64,000 bases of DNA from Rubrivivax sp. A210 (GCF_904426505.1 NZ_CAJGBN010000012.1:372001-436000), one strand, 5' to 3'; counted from the first letter of the stretch, positions 12,202 through 28,040 are shown. Notes: a model not told the origin generated them from the letters alone. Numbers and translations: made by a program.

Positions 12202-13008
12202 TCAGCGCCGAATGCGGCGCCGGCCGAGCGCGATCACCCAGCAGGCCAGTCCGCCCGCCAGCAGCAGCCCCGAGCCCGGCTCAGGCACGGGCGCGGGCAG
12301 GGCCTGCAGGCGCACATGGTCGAAGTCGACCTCGATGTTGGGCACCTCGGCCGTGCCGGGCGCCTTGAGGTTGACCAGGCGCAGGCCCAGGGCCTGGCCC
12401 AGCAGCGCCGGCGCGGCAGATGCGGCGTCGAAGCTCAGCGTGGCGGTGCGGAACTCGCCTTCGGGGATGAGGCCGGCGCTGCTGGAATCTGCAGCCAGCA
12501 CCGTGCCGCCGGCCAGCAGTTCGATGCGGTAGCCGGGAAAGCCGTCGAGGTCGAAGAAATTGCCCGCGCCGCCGCTGGAGCCGGGCAGCGAGACGCCCGA
12601 GGCGATATTGCCCACGTCCACCTGCAGCGTGTAGACGGTGGCCGGCGCCAGCGTCGCGACCAGGGTCTGCTGCAGGCCGGCCTCGCCGGCCTCGGGCCCG
12701 GCCAGGAAGACCAGCGCGGCGTTGACGCCCTCGGTGCTGCCGCCGGGAAAGTAGTCGTGCCCCAGGCGCGGCCGGATCACGCCCAGGGCATTGAGCCCGG
12801 GCGAGCTGGCCAGCATGCCGCTGGGGTCATAGGCTTGCCAGCCGGTGGGCGCGGGGGCGATCACGACGAAAGCGCCATCGGCGGCTGGGTCGGCCTCGAA
12901 GCCGGGGTTCATGACCAGCAGATCGACGGCCCGCGCCGGCAGGGCCGACAGCAGGGCGGCAGCGGCGAGGGCGGCGGCCACCAGGCCACGGTAGCGTGCG
13001 ATCTTCAT
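12202..13008 (-). CDS. PEP-CTERM sorting domain-containing secreted protein
   Basis: Exported protein of unknown function, 268 residues. It has a signal peptide (about residues 1-27, ending ALPARA) and a C-terminal PEP-CTERM tripartite tail: VPEP at 241-244, a hydrophobic helix, then a basic GRRRIRR end. PEP-CTERM tails are recognised by exosortase EpsH-type enzymes in bacteria that make exopolysaccharide. The middle reads as a beta-rich single domain (NPGFEAD, VDFDHVRLQ), similar to proteins carrying a carbohydrate-binding-like fold, but I cannot name it. It lies between panC and the DUF533 gene on the same strand with no obvious functional link. Confidence 0.8.
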   Translation of the reverse strand: MKIARYRGLVAAALAAAALLSALPARAVDLLVMNPGFEADPAADGAFVVIAPAPTGWQAYDPSGMLASSPGLNALGVIRPRLGHDYFPGGSTEGVNAALVFLAGPEAGEAGLQQTLVATLAPATVYTLQVDVGNIASGVSLPGSSGGAGNFFDLDGFPGYRIELLAGGTVLAADSSSAGLIPEGEFRTATLSFDAASAAPALLGQALGLRLVNLKAPGTAEVPNIEVDFDHVRLQALPAPVPEPGSGLLLAGGLACWVIALGRRRIRR

Positions 13009-13030
13009 GCGACGGGCTCCCTGTCTGGCG

Positions 13031-13055
13031 GCGCCCCACCCCTGGGGCTGGGCGC
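13031..13055 (-). terminator. hairpin after panC
   Basis: GCGCCC (13031-13036) pairs with GGGCGC (13050-13055), with further GC-rich pairing possible inside. It lies 48 bases past the panC stop and just upstream of the PEP-CTERM gene. There is no T tract, so termination is a guess. Confidence 0.3.
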
Positions 13056-13102
13056 AGTCTGGCAGGGTGGGTTGCGGCTGGCGATCCCTCGGAGGGCGGA
13101 GA

Positions 13103-14025
<923 letters not shown>

Positions 14026-14030
14026 TCGGC

Positions 14031-14501
<471 letters not shown>

Positions 14502-14503
14502 GC

Positions 14504-16531
<2,028 letters not shown>

Positions 16532-16551
16532 GGTGTCGATCTCCGGCCCGA

Positions 16552-18084
<1,533 letters not shown>

Positions 18085-18107
18085 GGGGGCTCTCCTCTCG
18101 TCCTCGA

Positions 18108-19115
18108 TCAAACCGTCAGATCCAGCAGCCGCCGTGCGGCCACCGATGCGGCCAGGCGGCCGGCGGCCACCTCGCCCGTGATGGCCGGCAGTGCTTCGCG
18201 CACTGCCGGGTGTTGCCTGAAGCGCTGGCGCAGGCCGGCCTCGATGCGCTCCCACATCCAGGCCTGGTCCTGGCCGTGGCGGCGCGCCGCAAGGCGGCCG
18301 CTGCTTTGCTGTGCTTCGCGAAAGCGGCTCACCGCCTGCCAGAACTCGTCCAGACCGCTGCCCTTGAGCGCGCTGAGCTGGATGACCTGGGCCGCCGGCG
18401 CCGCATCGGCATGGCCGTGGAAGCCGAAGATGCGCAGCGCGCTGGTGATCTGGGCGCGCGCCCGCGTCGCCGCGTGTACGTCGATGTCGGCCTTGTTGAT
18501 GACCACCAGGTCGGCCAGCTCCATCACGCCCTTCTTGATGGCCTGCAGGTCGTCGCCGGCGTTGGGCAGTTGCAGCAGCACGAACATGTCGGTCATGGCG
18601 GCCACCGCGGTCTCGCTCTGGCCGACACCCACGGTCTCGACGATCACCGTGTCGTAGCCGGCCGCCTCGCACACCAGAAGGGCCTCGCGCGTCTTCTCGG
18701 CCACGCCGCCCAGGGTGCCGCCGGCCGGACTGGGGCGGATGTAGGCGGCCTCCTGCACGCTGAGCTGCTCCATGCGCGTCTTGTCACCCAGGATGGAGCC
18801 GCCGCCCAGGCTGGACGAGGGGTCGACCGCCAGCACCGCCACGCGCTGGCCGCGGGCGATGAGGAACATGCCCAGGGCCTCGATGAAGGTGCTCTTGCCG
18901 ACGCCAGGCACGCCGCTGATGCCCAGGCGGAAGGCGCGGCCGGTGGCCGGCAGCAGGGCATTGAGCAGGGCATCGGCGCGCAGGCGGTGGTCGGCGCGCG
19001 TGGATTCGAGCAGGGTGATGGTCTTGGCCAGCGCGCGGCGCTGGGCCATGCCGGGGCCCGCCAGCACGGCCTGGGCGAGCTGTTGGTCAGTGGCTGGCAA
19101 GGTGTCTGCGCTCAC
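18108..19115 (-). CDS. meaB: methylmalonyl-CoA mutase-associated GTPase MeaB
   Basis: G3E-family GTPase that chaperones and protects methylmalonyl-CoA mutase, gating adenosylcobalamin loading. The product is 335 residues from a GTG at 19115. The P-loop GVPGVGKST is at 68-76, followed by [19 protein letters not shown], the switch motif [10 protein letters not shown] and the guanine-specificity motif NKAD. The GTG overlaps the stop of the upstream gene by four bases (GTGA). The frame runs further upstream, but that part lies inside the neighbouring gene and lacks family sequence. Methylmalonyl-CoA mutase itself is two genes upstream. Confidence 0.94.
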   Translation of the reverse strand: MSADTLPATDQQLAQAVLAGPGMAQRRALAKTITLLESTRADHRLRADALLNALLPATGRAFRLGISGVPGVGKSTFIEALGMFLIARGQRVAVLAVDPSSSLGGGSILGDKTRMEQLSVQEAAYIRPSPAGGTLGGVAEKTREALLVCEAAGYDTVIVETVGVGQSETAVAAMTDMFVLLQLPNAGDDLQAIKKGVMELADLVVINKADIDVHAATRARAQITSALRIFGFHGHADAAPAAQVIQLSALKGSGLDEFWQAVSRFREAQQSSGRLAARRHGQDQAWMWERIEAGLRQRFRQHPAVREALPAITGEVAAGRLAASVAARRLLDLTV

Positions 19116-19981
19116 GGCTGGCGCGCCCTGGCGTCGTCGCGCGGGGCAATGGCGGTGAGGCCGGCAAAGGCCTGCGGCGTGCGCCAGGCCGGCGGCGCCT
19201 CCACCGTGGCCCAGTACTCCTCGACGGCGGCGATGCAGCCGTCGTCGACGCGGAAGAAGGAGGTCGCAAAGTAGGTGGCTTCGCCGTGGTCCACCCGCAC
19301 CAGCGACATCACGCGGCCATCCTGCAGATGGGCCAGTTCGATGAGGTGGATGGTCCAGCCTTCGGGATAGCCGGCCTGCAGCGCGATGAAGGCATCGGCG
19401 CCGGCGATGTGTTCGCCGCTGCTCCACCACACGGCTTCCAGGTCATCGAACAGCAGCGCCCTTGCGGCCTTCCAGTCGCGCCGCTGGAAGGCGGCCCACA
19501 GCGAACGCACTGCGCGCAGGCTGGGCGAGGTGGGCATGCGCAGGTAGTCGTGGTCCCAGTCGCCGTCGCCCGTCATCGCGAAGCCGTGGTGCAGGTAGAA
19601 GCGGTTGGCCGCGCTGCCCTTGAGTGCGCACAGTTCCACCGGCAGCAGCTGCGCGTCGGCCTGGTCGCAGACCCAGCGCAGCACCGCGCTGCCGATGCCG
19701 CGGCGCTGGGCCGGCGGGTCGATGTAGAAGTGGTCCAGCCGCAGCGCGTGCGAAAGCTGCTTGAGCACGATGAAGCCGACGCGCGCACCGTCCACCACGA
19801 TGTGCTGCGTGTGCTCGGGCACGAAACCGGCGGCCAGGCGCTCGCGCGCCCGCGCCTCGTCGTAGCGGCCGATCTGGGCCAGGCTGTCGTGCATGGCGCG
19901 CAGGCGCAGCGCGAGCAGCGACTCGAAGTCGCCCGCGCTTGCCGGCTGCAGCGCAAAGGCGGCGGCTTTCTGCGGCTTCAC
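19112..19981 (-). CDS. GNAT acetyltransferase fused to a SnoaL/NTF2-like domain
   Basis: A 289-residue two-domain protein. Residues about 8-150 form a GNAT N-acetyltransferase with the acetyl-CoA-binding motif A around HFYIDPPAQRRGIGSAVL and a family-like C-terminal NRFYLHHGFAMTG. Residues about 160-285 resemble a SnoaL/NTF2-like cone fold (LWAAFQRRDWKAARALLFDD, and later RVDHGEATYFATSFFRVDDG). The substrate is unknown. Its stop overlaps the meaB GTG, and methylmalonyl-CoA mutase ends 32 bases upstream of its ATG, so it is expressed with the operon. It might modify the mutase or handle an acyl-CoA by-product; neither is shown by the sequence. Confidence 0.75.
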   Translation of the reverse strand: MKPQKAAAFALQPASAGDFESLLALRLRAMHDSLAQIGRYDEARARERLAAGFVPEHTQHIVVDGARVGFIVLKQLSHALRLDHFYIDPPAQRRGIGSAVLRWVCDQADAQLLPVELCALKGSAANRFYLHHGFAMTGDGDWDHDYLRMPTSPSLRAVRSLWAAFQRRDWKAARALLFDDLEAVWWSSGEHIAGADAFIALQAGYPEGWTIHLIELAHLQDGRVMSLVRVDHGEATYFATSFFRVDDGCIAAVEEYWATVEAPPAWRTPQAFAGLTAIAPRDDARARQP

Positions 19982-20013
19982 GGCTTCAGCGTGACGGGGC
20001 TATCAGGCGGGGC

Positions 20014-22167
<2,154 letters not shown>

Positions 22168-22217
22168 GGTGTTTCTCCTCGTGCGGTGCCGGTCATCGCC
22201 GAGCTTGCCGGCAACCT

Positions 22218-22231
22218 TTGAACTGGATCAA
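22218..22231. promoter_or_regulatory. imperfect FNR/CRP-type box upstream of methylmalonyl-CoA mutase
   Basis: TTGAA-CTGG-ATCAA is one base away from the FNR consensus TTGAT-N4-ATCAA. It lies about 57 bases upstream of the mutase ATG, in the divergent promoter region. A single imperfect match of this size can occur by chance. Confidence 0.3.
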
Positions 22232-22258
22232 CGGCGCTGGGCTTGCCGCCGATCTCAC

Positions 22259-22270
22259 ATTATGCATAAT
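22259..22270. promoter_or_regulatory. palindromic operator candidate for the divergent GntR regulator
   Basis: ATTATGCATAAT is a perfect 12-base palindrome in an AT-rich island (22258-22280) inside otherwise GC-rich DNA. The half-site ATTATG is repeated directly ten bases on (ATTATGAATT). It lies between the methylmalonyl-CoA mutase operon and a FadR-type GntR gene. Short AT-rich palindromes in divergent promoters are the usual operators of this regulator class, so autoregulation and control of the operon are likely but inferred. Confidence 0.6.
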
Positions 22271-22302
22271 TATGAATTCAAAACCAACGCCCACCTGACA
22301 GC

Positions 22303-22953
22303 TTGAGTCTCCTGGCCGACCCCGCCCAACCGCTGGCCCGCCGCGCCCTGTACCAGGACGTGGCCGACCGGCTGCGCCAACAGATTTTCGCGCGCCGGCT
22401 CGAGCCGGGCAGCTGGATCGACGAGATGAAGCTGGCCGCCGAATACGGCATCAGCCGCACGCCCATGCGCGAGGCGCTCAAGGTGCTGGCGGTGGAAGGG
22501 CTGGTGACCATGAAGCTGCGCCGCGGCGCCTATGTCACGGAAGTCTCGGGTGACGACGTGACGCAGGTTTACCACCTGTTGGCGCTGCTGGAAAGCGATG
22601 CCGCGGGTGCCGTGGCGGCGCGCGCCAGCGCGGCCGAGCGCGCCCGCCTGGCCGAGTTGCACGAGCGTCTGGAGCAGCAGGCTGGCCAACGCGACGCCTT
22701 CTTCGCCACCAACGAGCAATTCCACATGGCCCTGCTCGAGATCGCCGGCAACCGCTGGGCCCTGCACATCGCCACCGACCTGCGCAAGGTGATGAAGCTC
22801 AACCGCCACCACTCGCTGTTCAAGGCGGGGCGGCTGGATGAGTCGCTGCAGGAGCATCGCGCGCTGATGAAGGCCATCGCCGCCAGCGACACGGCGGGCG
22901 CGACACGGCTGATGCGCGAGCATTTCCAGAGCGGGCTCGAAGCAGCGTCCTGA
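22303..22953 (+). CDS. GntR-family transcriptional regulator, FadR/FCD subfamily
   Basis: A 216-residue regulator. The winged helix-turn-helix is at about 15-80 (LAAEYGISRTPMREALKVL is the recognition unit), and an all-alpha FCD ligand-binding domain at about 85-205 has the metal/acid-binding histidine motif (NEQFHMALLEIAGN). The frame opens with TTG at 22303; no ATG occurs before the DNA-binding helices, so TTG or a nearby non-ATG start is required, and the ribosome-binding site is weak. It is divergent from the propionyl-CoA/methylmalonyl-CoA operon and shares an AT-rich palindrome with it. It is probably the pathway regulator responding to an acyl-CoA or organic acid. Confidence 0.88.
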   Translation: MSLLADPAQPLARRALYQDVADRLRQQIFARRLEPGSWIDEMKLAAEYGISRTPMREALKVLAVEGLVTMKLRRGAYVTEVSGDDVTQVYHLLALLESDAAGAVAARASAAERARLAELHERLEQQAGQRDAFFATNEQFHMALLEIAGNRWALHIATDLRKVMKLNRHHSLFKAGRLDESLQEHRALMKAIAASDTAGATRLMREHFQSGLEAAS

Positions 22954-22988
22954 TAGGGCCCGCGCGCCGCGCTTGCTATGCTTGGCCC

Positions 22989-23378
22989 ATGAGGCCGCCC
23001 GCAACGTCACAGCACACCCGGCGGCGTATCGCCGGTCTGCTGCTGGGCGGCCTGCTCCTGCTGCTGGCCCAGTCACTGGGCCTGCTGCATGGCTACAGCC
23101 ACGGGCATGGCGCGGCATCAGTTGCACTGACCCCGGCGGTCAGCGCTGACGATCTCGCTGCGCACGGCCACCGTGCGCCGGGCTTGTTCGACGGCCACGA
23201 GGACGACAGCGCCGAGTGCCGGCTCTTCGACCAGTTGCTGCACGCCGACAGCCTGCTGACCGACGCCACGGCCCTGGCCGAGCCCCCTGCGGCGGCGCCG
23301 CCGCAGCCCTCACGCCATGGCGTACGGCTCGCTTCCCAGGCCGCGGGTTATCTGGCGCGAGGCCCGCCGGCAGGCTGA
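22989..23378 (+). CDS. small His-rich exported protein, DUF2946-like
   Basis: A 129-residue protein of unknown function. The N-terminus is a signal anchor (basic start, then LLLGGLLLLLAQSLGLLHG). Directly after it come HGYSHGHG, then DLAAHGHRAPGLFDGHEDD and AECRLFDQLLHAD. The CRLFDQL motif after a His-rich run resembles small proteins encoded beside TonB receptors for metals. Histidines are clustered where a metal could bind. It lies 173 bases upstream of a ZnuD-like receptor on the same strand. A role in periplasmic metal binding or sensing is inferred only. Confidence 0.6.
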   Translation: MRPPATSQHTRRRIAGLLLGGLLLLLAQSLGLLHGYSHGHGAASVALTPAVSADDLAAHGHRAPGLFDGHEDDSAECRLFDQLLHADSLLTDATALAEPPAAAPPQPSRHGVRLASQAAGYLARGPPAG

Positions 23379-23551
23379 GACCCGGCGGCCCGCTACACAG
23401 GTCCACGCGGCCCTGGCCCCGGTCGCCCACCCCTGACGCCCCGACTGCGCACCGCCGGTCCGTGACCGCGCGGCGCGCAAACCTCTTTTCGTCCACCCCT
23501 GCCCGCAGCGCGCTGCGCTGGGCTCGTGTGGGCCCGTGCTAGGACTTTGTC

Positions 23552-25636
23552 ATGGACACCCCCCTTCCCTCCTCCTGCTCAAGTACGCACCACGCCGGGC
23601 CGCCCCTGCTGCTCTGGGCCCTGGCCTGGGGCCTGTGCCAGCCCGCCTTCGCGCAGACCCCGGCAGCTTCGCCGACCCCAGCGGCCGAGGCCATCGTGGT
23701 CATCACCGGCAACCCGCTGGGCAGCCCGCGCATCGCCGCGCCGGTGTCGGTGCTGAGCGGCGACGCCCTGGTGCAGCGCCGCGCCGCCACCCTGGGCGAG
23801 ACGCTGGACGGCCTGCCCGGCGTCTCGTCCACCCGCTTCGGCCCCAACGCCAACCGGCCGGTGATCCGGGGCCTGGACGGCGACCGCGTGCGCATCCTCA
23901 CCAATGCCGGGGCCTCGCTCGACGCCTCGGCGCTGAGCTACGACCACGCGCTGCCGCTGGACCCGCTAATCCTGACCCGCATCGAGGTGCTGCGCGGGCC
24001 CGGCGCGCTGTTCTACGGCGGCAGCGCGGTCGGCGGCGTGGTCAACGCCATCGACAACCGCATCCCCAGCGCACCACTCCTGCAGTTCGGCGGCAGCACC
24101 GAACTGCGCCTGGGCGGCGCGGCGCGGGAGCGCGGCGGGGCGGCGGTGCTGGAATCCGGCAACGGCACGCTGGCCTGGCATGCCGACGCCTTTGCCCGCG
24201 ACACCAGCGACCTGCGCGTGCCTCAGCACACGCCGGTGGCCGACGGCGAGGCCTTGCCGCCCACCCACACCGTGCGCAACTCGGCCAGCCGCACGCGCGG
24301 CGGGGCGCTGGGCGGCACGCTGTTCCTGGGTGCCGGCCGCATCGGCCTGTCGCTGGACACCTACGACAGCCGCTACGGCGTCGTCGCCGAGCCCGACATC
24401 ACCATCAGCATGCGGCGCCACCGCCTGGGCCTGGCCGGTGAACTGCGCGATCTGGGCGGGCCGCTGAAGGCACTGCGCTTCAACGCCAACCACAGCGATT
24501 ACCAACACCAGGAGATCGAGGGCGACGGTGCGGTGGGCACGGTGTTCACCAGCCAGGGCAGCGAGCTGCGGATCGAGGCCGAGCACGGGGCGCTGGGCCC
24601 GCTGCGCGGCGTGATTGGCTTGCAGCTGGAGGACTTCGACTTCTCGGCGCTGGGCGATGAGGCCTTCGTACCCGACACGCGCACACGCAAGTCTGCGTTG
24701 TTCGCACTGGAGGAAATGTCATTGGCCGGCGGCACGCTGTCGCTGGGCGCACGATTGGAGCGCGCCCGCGTCGACTCCGGCGGCGACGCCGACCCGGCGG
24801 CCCCCAAGTTCGGCACCGCGCAGCACCGCAGTTTCGACTTGCGCAGCCTGTCGCTGGCCTACATACAACCCTTGAACGCCGCATGGACACTGTCGGGCAG
24901 CCTGGGGTCCAGCGAGCGCGCGCCCAGCTATTTCGAGCTGTATGCCAACGGCGTACACGCAGCCACCGCCGCCTTCGAACGCGGTGACGCGGCGCTGCAG
25001 CATGAACGGGGCAACCAGGCCGAACTGGCGCTGCAGCTGAAGACGGAGAAGAGCCAGCTGCGCGTGGGCGTCTTTGGCACGCGCTTTTCACGTTTCATCT
25101 CGCTGCAGGCCAGCGGCGACGAGGTCGACGACAGCGGCACCGTGGTCGCGCCCGGCACGCCGGAGTCGGTGCCGCTTTACCTGTTTCAGGCGGTGCGGGC
25201 GCGCCTGCAAGGCTGGGAGATCGAGGGCCGCAGCCGCCTGCTGGAGCGACCCTGGGCGCTGGACGCCACTTTGCGTTTCGACACCACCCGCGCCAGCAAC
25301 AGCGACACCGGCGAGCCCCTGCCGCGTGTCGCCCCCTGGCGCCTGGCGCTGGGCCTGGAAGCCGAAAAAGGTCCCTGGAGCCTTCGCGCCGAAGTCGACC
25401 ACGCCGCGCGCCAGAGCCGCGTGCCGATCAATGACCAGCCCACCACCGGCTGGACCCAGCTGCACCTGGCGCTGGCCTGGCGCTTTGCCCTCGGGTCAGC
25501 CGATGGGCTGTGGAGCCTGAAACTGGGCAATGTGGGTGACCGCCTGGCCTACAGCGCCACTGCTATCCAGACGCTGCGCGGGCTCTCACCCTTGCCCGGC
25601 AGGGCCTTGAGCACCGCGTTGCGCTTGAACTGGTAA
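23552..25636 (+). CDS. ZnuD-like TonB-dependent outer membrane receptor
   Basis: A 694-residue outer membrane receptor. The signal peptide ends near residue 34 (QPAFAQ). The TonB box/plug starts near AIVVITGNPLG and continues with LGETLDGLPGVSSTRFGPN and VIRGLDGDRVRIL. A 22-strand barrel follows and ends in LRLNW with a terminal aromatic residue. The barrel motif SSERAPSYFELYANGVHAAT closely resembles ZnuD-type zinc receptors. No Zur-like box could be recognised upstream by eye. The preceding His-rich protein supports a metal substrate. Heme or another chelate is the alternative. Confidence 0.85.
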   Translation: MDTPLPSSCSSTHHAGPPLLLWALAWGLCQPAFAQTPAASPTPAAEAIVVITGNPLGSPRIAAPVSVLSGDALVQRRAATLGETLDGLPGVSSTRFGPNANRPVIRGLDGDRVRILTNAGASLDASALSYDHALPLDPLILTRIEVLRGPGALFYGGSAVGGVVNAIDNRIPSAPLLQFGGSTELRLGGAARERGGAAVLESGNGTLAWHADAFARDTSDLRVPQHTPVADGEALPPTHTVRNSASRTRGGALGGTLFLGAGRIGLSLDTYDSRYGVVAEPDITISMRRHRLGLAGELRDLGGPLKALRFNANHSDYQHQEIEGDGAVGTVFTSQGSELRIEAEHGALGPLRGVIGLQLEDFDFSALGDEAFVPDTRTRKSALFALEEMSLAGGTLSLGARLERARVDSGGDADPAAPKFGTAQHRSFDLRSLSLAYIQPLNAAWTLSGSLGSSERAPSYFELYANGVHAATAAFERGDAALQHERGNQAELALQLKTEKSQLRVGVFGTRFSRFISLQASGDEVDDSGTVVAPGTPESVPLYLFQAVRARLQGWEIEGRSRLLERPWALDATLRFDTTRASNSDTGEPLPRVAPWRLALGLEAEKGPWSLRAEVDHAARQSRVPINDQPTTGWTQLHLALAWRFALGSADGLWSLKLGNVGDRLAYSATAIQTLRGLSPLPGRALSTALRLNW

Positions 25637-25653
25637 GGCCGCAGGGAAGCGAA

Positions 25654-25675
25654 AAGGCCACCCGAAGGTGGCCTT
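25654..25675 (-). terminator. terminator of gltA, between convergent genes
   Basis: Perfect nine-base stem AAGGCCACC/GGTGGCCTT with a stable four-base loop (TTCG on the minus strand), followed on the minus strand by further T residues. It lies 33 bases past the gltA stop and 18 bases past the convergent receptor gene stop, so it may serve both. Confidence 0.8.
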
Positions 25676-25708
25676 GCGTCACGGCGCCCGGGGGGCGTGC
25701 GGCGGGGA

Positions 25709-27019
25709 TCAGCGCTGCCCGATAGGCTTCACGTCGCGGGCCGGCGAGCCCACGAAGAGCTGGCGCGGACGGCCGATCTTGTACTCGGGGTCGGCGATCA
25801 TCTCGTTGAGTTGGGCGATCCAGCCCACCGTGCGGGCGAGCGCGAAGATGGCGGTGAACAGGCTCACCGGGATGCCCAGCGCGCGCTGCACGATGCCGGA
25901 GTAGAAGTCGACGTTCGGGTAGAGCTTGCGGGCGACGAAGTAGTCGTCTTCCAGCGCGATCTTCTCCAGAGCCATCGCCAGCTTGAAAAGCGGGTCGTCG
26001 TGCAGGCCCAGGGCGGTGAGCACCTCGTGGCAGGTCTCGCGCATCAGCTTGGCGCGCGGGTCGTAGTTCTTGTAGACGCGGTGGCCGAAGCCCATCAGCT
26101 TGACGGTGGAGTTCTTGTCCTTCACCTGCTTGATGAACTCGCCGATCTTCTCGACGCCGCCGTTCTTCTGGATGTCGTTGAGCATGCTCAACGCCGCCTC
26201 GTTGGCGCCGCCGTGCGCCGGGCCCCACAGGCAGGCCACGCCGGCCGCAATCGCCGCGAACGGGTTGGTGCCCGACGAACCGCACAGGCGCACGGTGGAG
26301 GTGCTGGCGTTCTGCTCGTGGTCGGCGTGCAGGATGAAGATGCGGTCGATGGCGCGCACCAGCACGTCGTTGCTCTCGTACTCCTCGCAGGGGTTCGCGA
26401 ACATCATGCGCATGAAGTTCGCGCTGTAGCTGAGGCTGTTCTTCGGGTAGATAAAGGGCTGGCCGATGCCGTACTTGTAGGCCATGGCCACCAGCGTGGG
26501 CATCTTGGCGATCAGGCGGATGGCGGCGATCTCGCGGTGCTGCGCGTTGTTGATGTCGGTGCTGTCGTGGTAGAAGGCCGACAGCGCGCCGACCAGGCCG
26601 GTCATCACCGCCATCGGGTGCGCGTCGCGGCGGAAACCACGCAGGAAGTACTGCATCTGGTCGTTGACCATCGTGTGGTTGCTCACCAGCTTCACGAAGT
26701 CGCCCTTCTGCGTCTGGTTGGGCAGGTCGCCCTTGAGCAGCAGGTAGCAGGTCTCGAGGAAGTCGCACTTCTGCGCCAGCTGCTCGATGGGGTAGCCGCG
26801 GTACAGCAGTTCGCCCTTGTCACCGTCGATGTAGGTGATGGTGCTGTTGCACGAGGCCGTGCTCAGGAAGCCGGGGTCATAGGTGAACTTGCCGGTCTGG
26901 CCGTAGAGCTTGCGGATGTCGATCACATCGGGGCCGATGCTGCCCTTGTAGATCGGCAGATCCATGCTCGGGCTGCCGTCCGAGAAGGACAGGGTGGCTT
27001 TCACGTCGGAGGGGGTCAT
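25709..27019 (-). CDS. gltA: citrate synthase
   Basis: Condenses acetyl-CoA and oxaloacetate to citrate. The product is 436 residues, the type II NADH-sensitive length. Catalytic histidines are in [10 protein letters not shown] and [13 protein letters not shown], with the aspartate/arginine segment near the C-terminus ([10 protein letters not shown]). The ATG at 27019 overlaps the sdhE stop by four bases (ATGA), making gltA the last gene of an sdhCDAB-sdhE-gltA operon. A TTCG-loop terminator follows. Confidence 0.97.
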   Translation of the reverse strand: MTPSDVKATLSFSDGSPSMDLPIYKGSIGPDVIDIRKLYGQTGKFTYDPGFLSTASCNSTITYIDGDKGELLYRGYPIEQLAQKCDFLETCYLLLKGDLPNQTQKGDFVKLVSNHTMVNDQMQYFLRGFRRDAHPMAVMTGLVGALSAFYHDSTDINNAQHREIAAIRLIAKMPTLVAMAYKYGIGQPFIYPKNSLSYSANFMRMMFANPCEEYESNDVLVRAIDRIFILHADHEQNASTSTVRLCGSSGTNPFAAIAAGVACLWGPAHGGANEAALSMLNDIQKNGGVEKIGEFIKQVKDKNSTVKLMGFGHRVYKNYDPRAKLMRETCHEVLTALGLHDDPLFKLAMALEKIALEDDYFVARKLYPNVDFYSGIVQRALGIPVSLFTAIFALARTVGWIAQLNEMIADPEYKIGRPRQLFVGSPARDVKPIGQR

Positions 27020-27330
27020 GTCGCGGGCCTTTCGTCGGTTCTGGATGTTTGGTTCGGGCGCACTGAACCGCCCGGCACGGTCCTCAGCATCGCCAGCACC
27101 TCGTGGACTTCAGGAATGTCTATCTCGCCTTCGGGCTCCCGGCGGGCCAGGAAAAGATCCAGCAGGTCGTTGTCTGCAAGGTCCATCAGGGCTTGCAACC
27201 CCGTGGCCTGCCTTGTCGTGAGCGTGTCTTCGTGTTGACGGAAGAAGCGCTCGATGAACAAATCGTTTTCTAGCAGACCGCGGCGGCAGCGCCACTTGAG
27301 CCGGCTCAATGAACGTTCATCGATGCGCAC
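27016..27330 (-). CDS. sdhE: FAD assembly factor SdhE
   Basis: Small helical protein that helps attach FAD covalently to SdhA. The product is 104 residues from a GTG at 27330, five bases after the sdhB stop. The motif [14 protein letters not shown] (equivalent to the family RRGMLELD-type motif) and [16 protein letters not shown] are recognisable. No ATG precedes the conserved region outside sdhB, which decides the GTG. The stop overlaps the gltA start. Confidence 0.9.
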   Translation of the reverse strand: MRIDERSLSRLKWRCRRGLLENDLFIERFFRQHEDTLTTRQATGLQALMDLADNDLLDLFLARREPEGEIDIPEVHEVLAMLRTVPGGSVRPNQTSRTDERPAT

Positions 27331-27335
27331 GGTGC

Positions 27336-28040
27336 TCAGATGGCCCGGCGGACCATCAGCTCCTTGATCTTGCCGATGGCCTTGGTCGGGTTCAGGCTCT
27401 TCGGGCACACATCCACGCAGTTCATGATGGTGTGGCAGCGGAACAGCCGGTAGGGGTCTTCCAGGTTGTCCAGGCGGCCCGCCGTGTCCTGGTCGCGGCT
27501 GTCGGCGATGAAGCGGTAGGCCTGCAGCAGGCCGGCCGGGCCGACGAACTTGTCCGGGTTCCACCAGAAGCTGGGGCAGCTGGTGGAACAGCTGGCGCAC
27601 AGGATGCACTCGTAGAGACCGTTGAGCTCGTCGCGCTCCTCGGGGCTCTGCAGGCGCTCCTTCTCGGGCGGCTGGCTGTCATTGACGAGGTAGGGCTTGA
27701 TGCTGTTGTACTGCTTGAAGAACAGCGTCATGTCGACGATGAGGTCGCGGATGACCGGCAGGCCCGGCAGCGGCTTGAGCACGATGGTGCCCGGCAGCGT
27801 GAGCATATTGGTCAGGCAGGCGAGGCCGTTCTTGCCGTTGATGTTCATCGCGTCCGAGCCGCACACGCCCTCGCGGCAGCTGCGACGGAAGCTCAAGCTC
27901 GGATCGACCGCCTTGAGCTTCATCAGCGCATCGAGCAGCATGCGCTCGTGGCCGTCGAGCTCGACCTGCAGCGTCTGCATGCGCGGCTTTTCGTCGGTGT
28001 CGGGGTCGTAGCGGTAGATCTGGAAGGTACGGAGCGTCAT
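27336..28040 (-). CDS. sdhB: succinate dehydrogenase iron-sulfur subunit
   Basis: Electron-transfer subunit of complex II with three Fe-S clusters. The product is 234 residues. The [2Fe-2S] ligands lie in RRSCREGVCGSDAMNINGK and the following LAC. The [4Fe-4S] ligands lie in CILCASCSTSCP, and the [3Fe-4S] ligands in FRCHTIMNCVDVCPKSLNP, with the quinone-site tryptophan pair nearby (FWWNPDK). It lies 28 bases after sdhA and five bases before sdhE. Confidence 0.97.
   Translation of the reverse strand: MTLRTFQIYRYDPDTDEKPRMQTLQVELDGHERMLLDALMKLKAVDPSLSFRRSCREGVCGSDAMNINGKNGLACLTNMLTLPGTIVLKPLPGLPVIRDLIVDMTLFFKQYNSIKPYLVNDSQPPEKERLQSPEERDELNGLYECILCASCSTSCPSFWWNPDKFVGPAGLLQAYRFIADSRDQDTAGRLDNLEDPYRLFRCHTIMNCVDVCPKSLNPTKAIGKIKELMVRRAI

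Noticed and set aside
23379..23551. Zur box ahead of the ZnuD-like receptor
   Set aside because: No AT-rich inverted repeat resembling a Zur operator is visible in this GC-rich gap, so zinc regulation is left unsupported.
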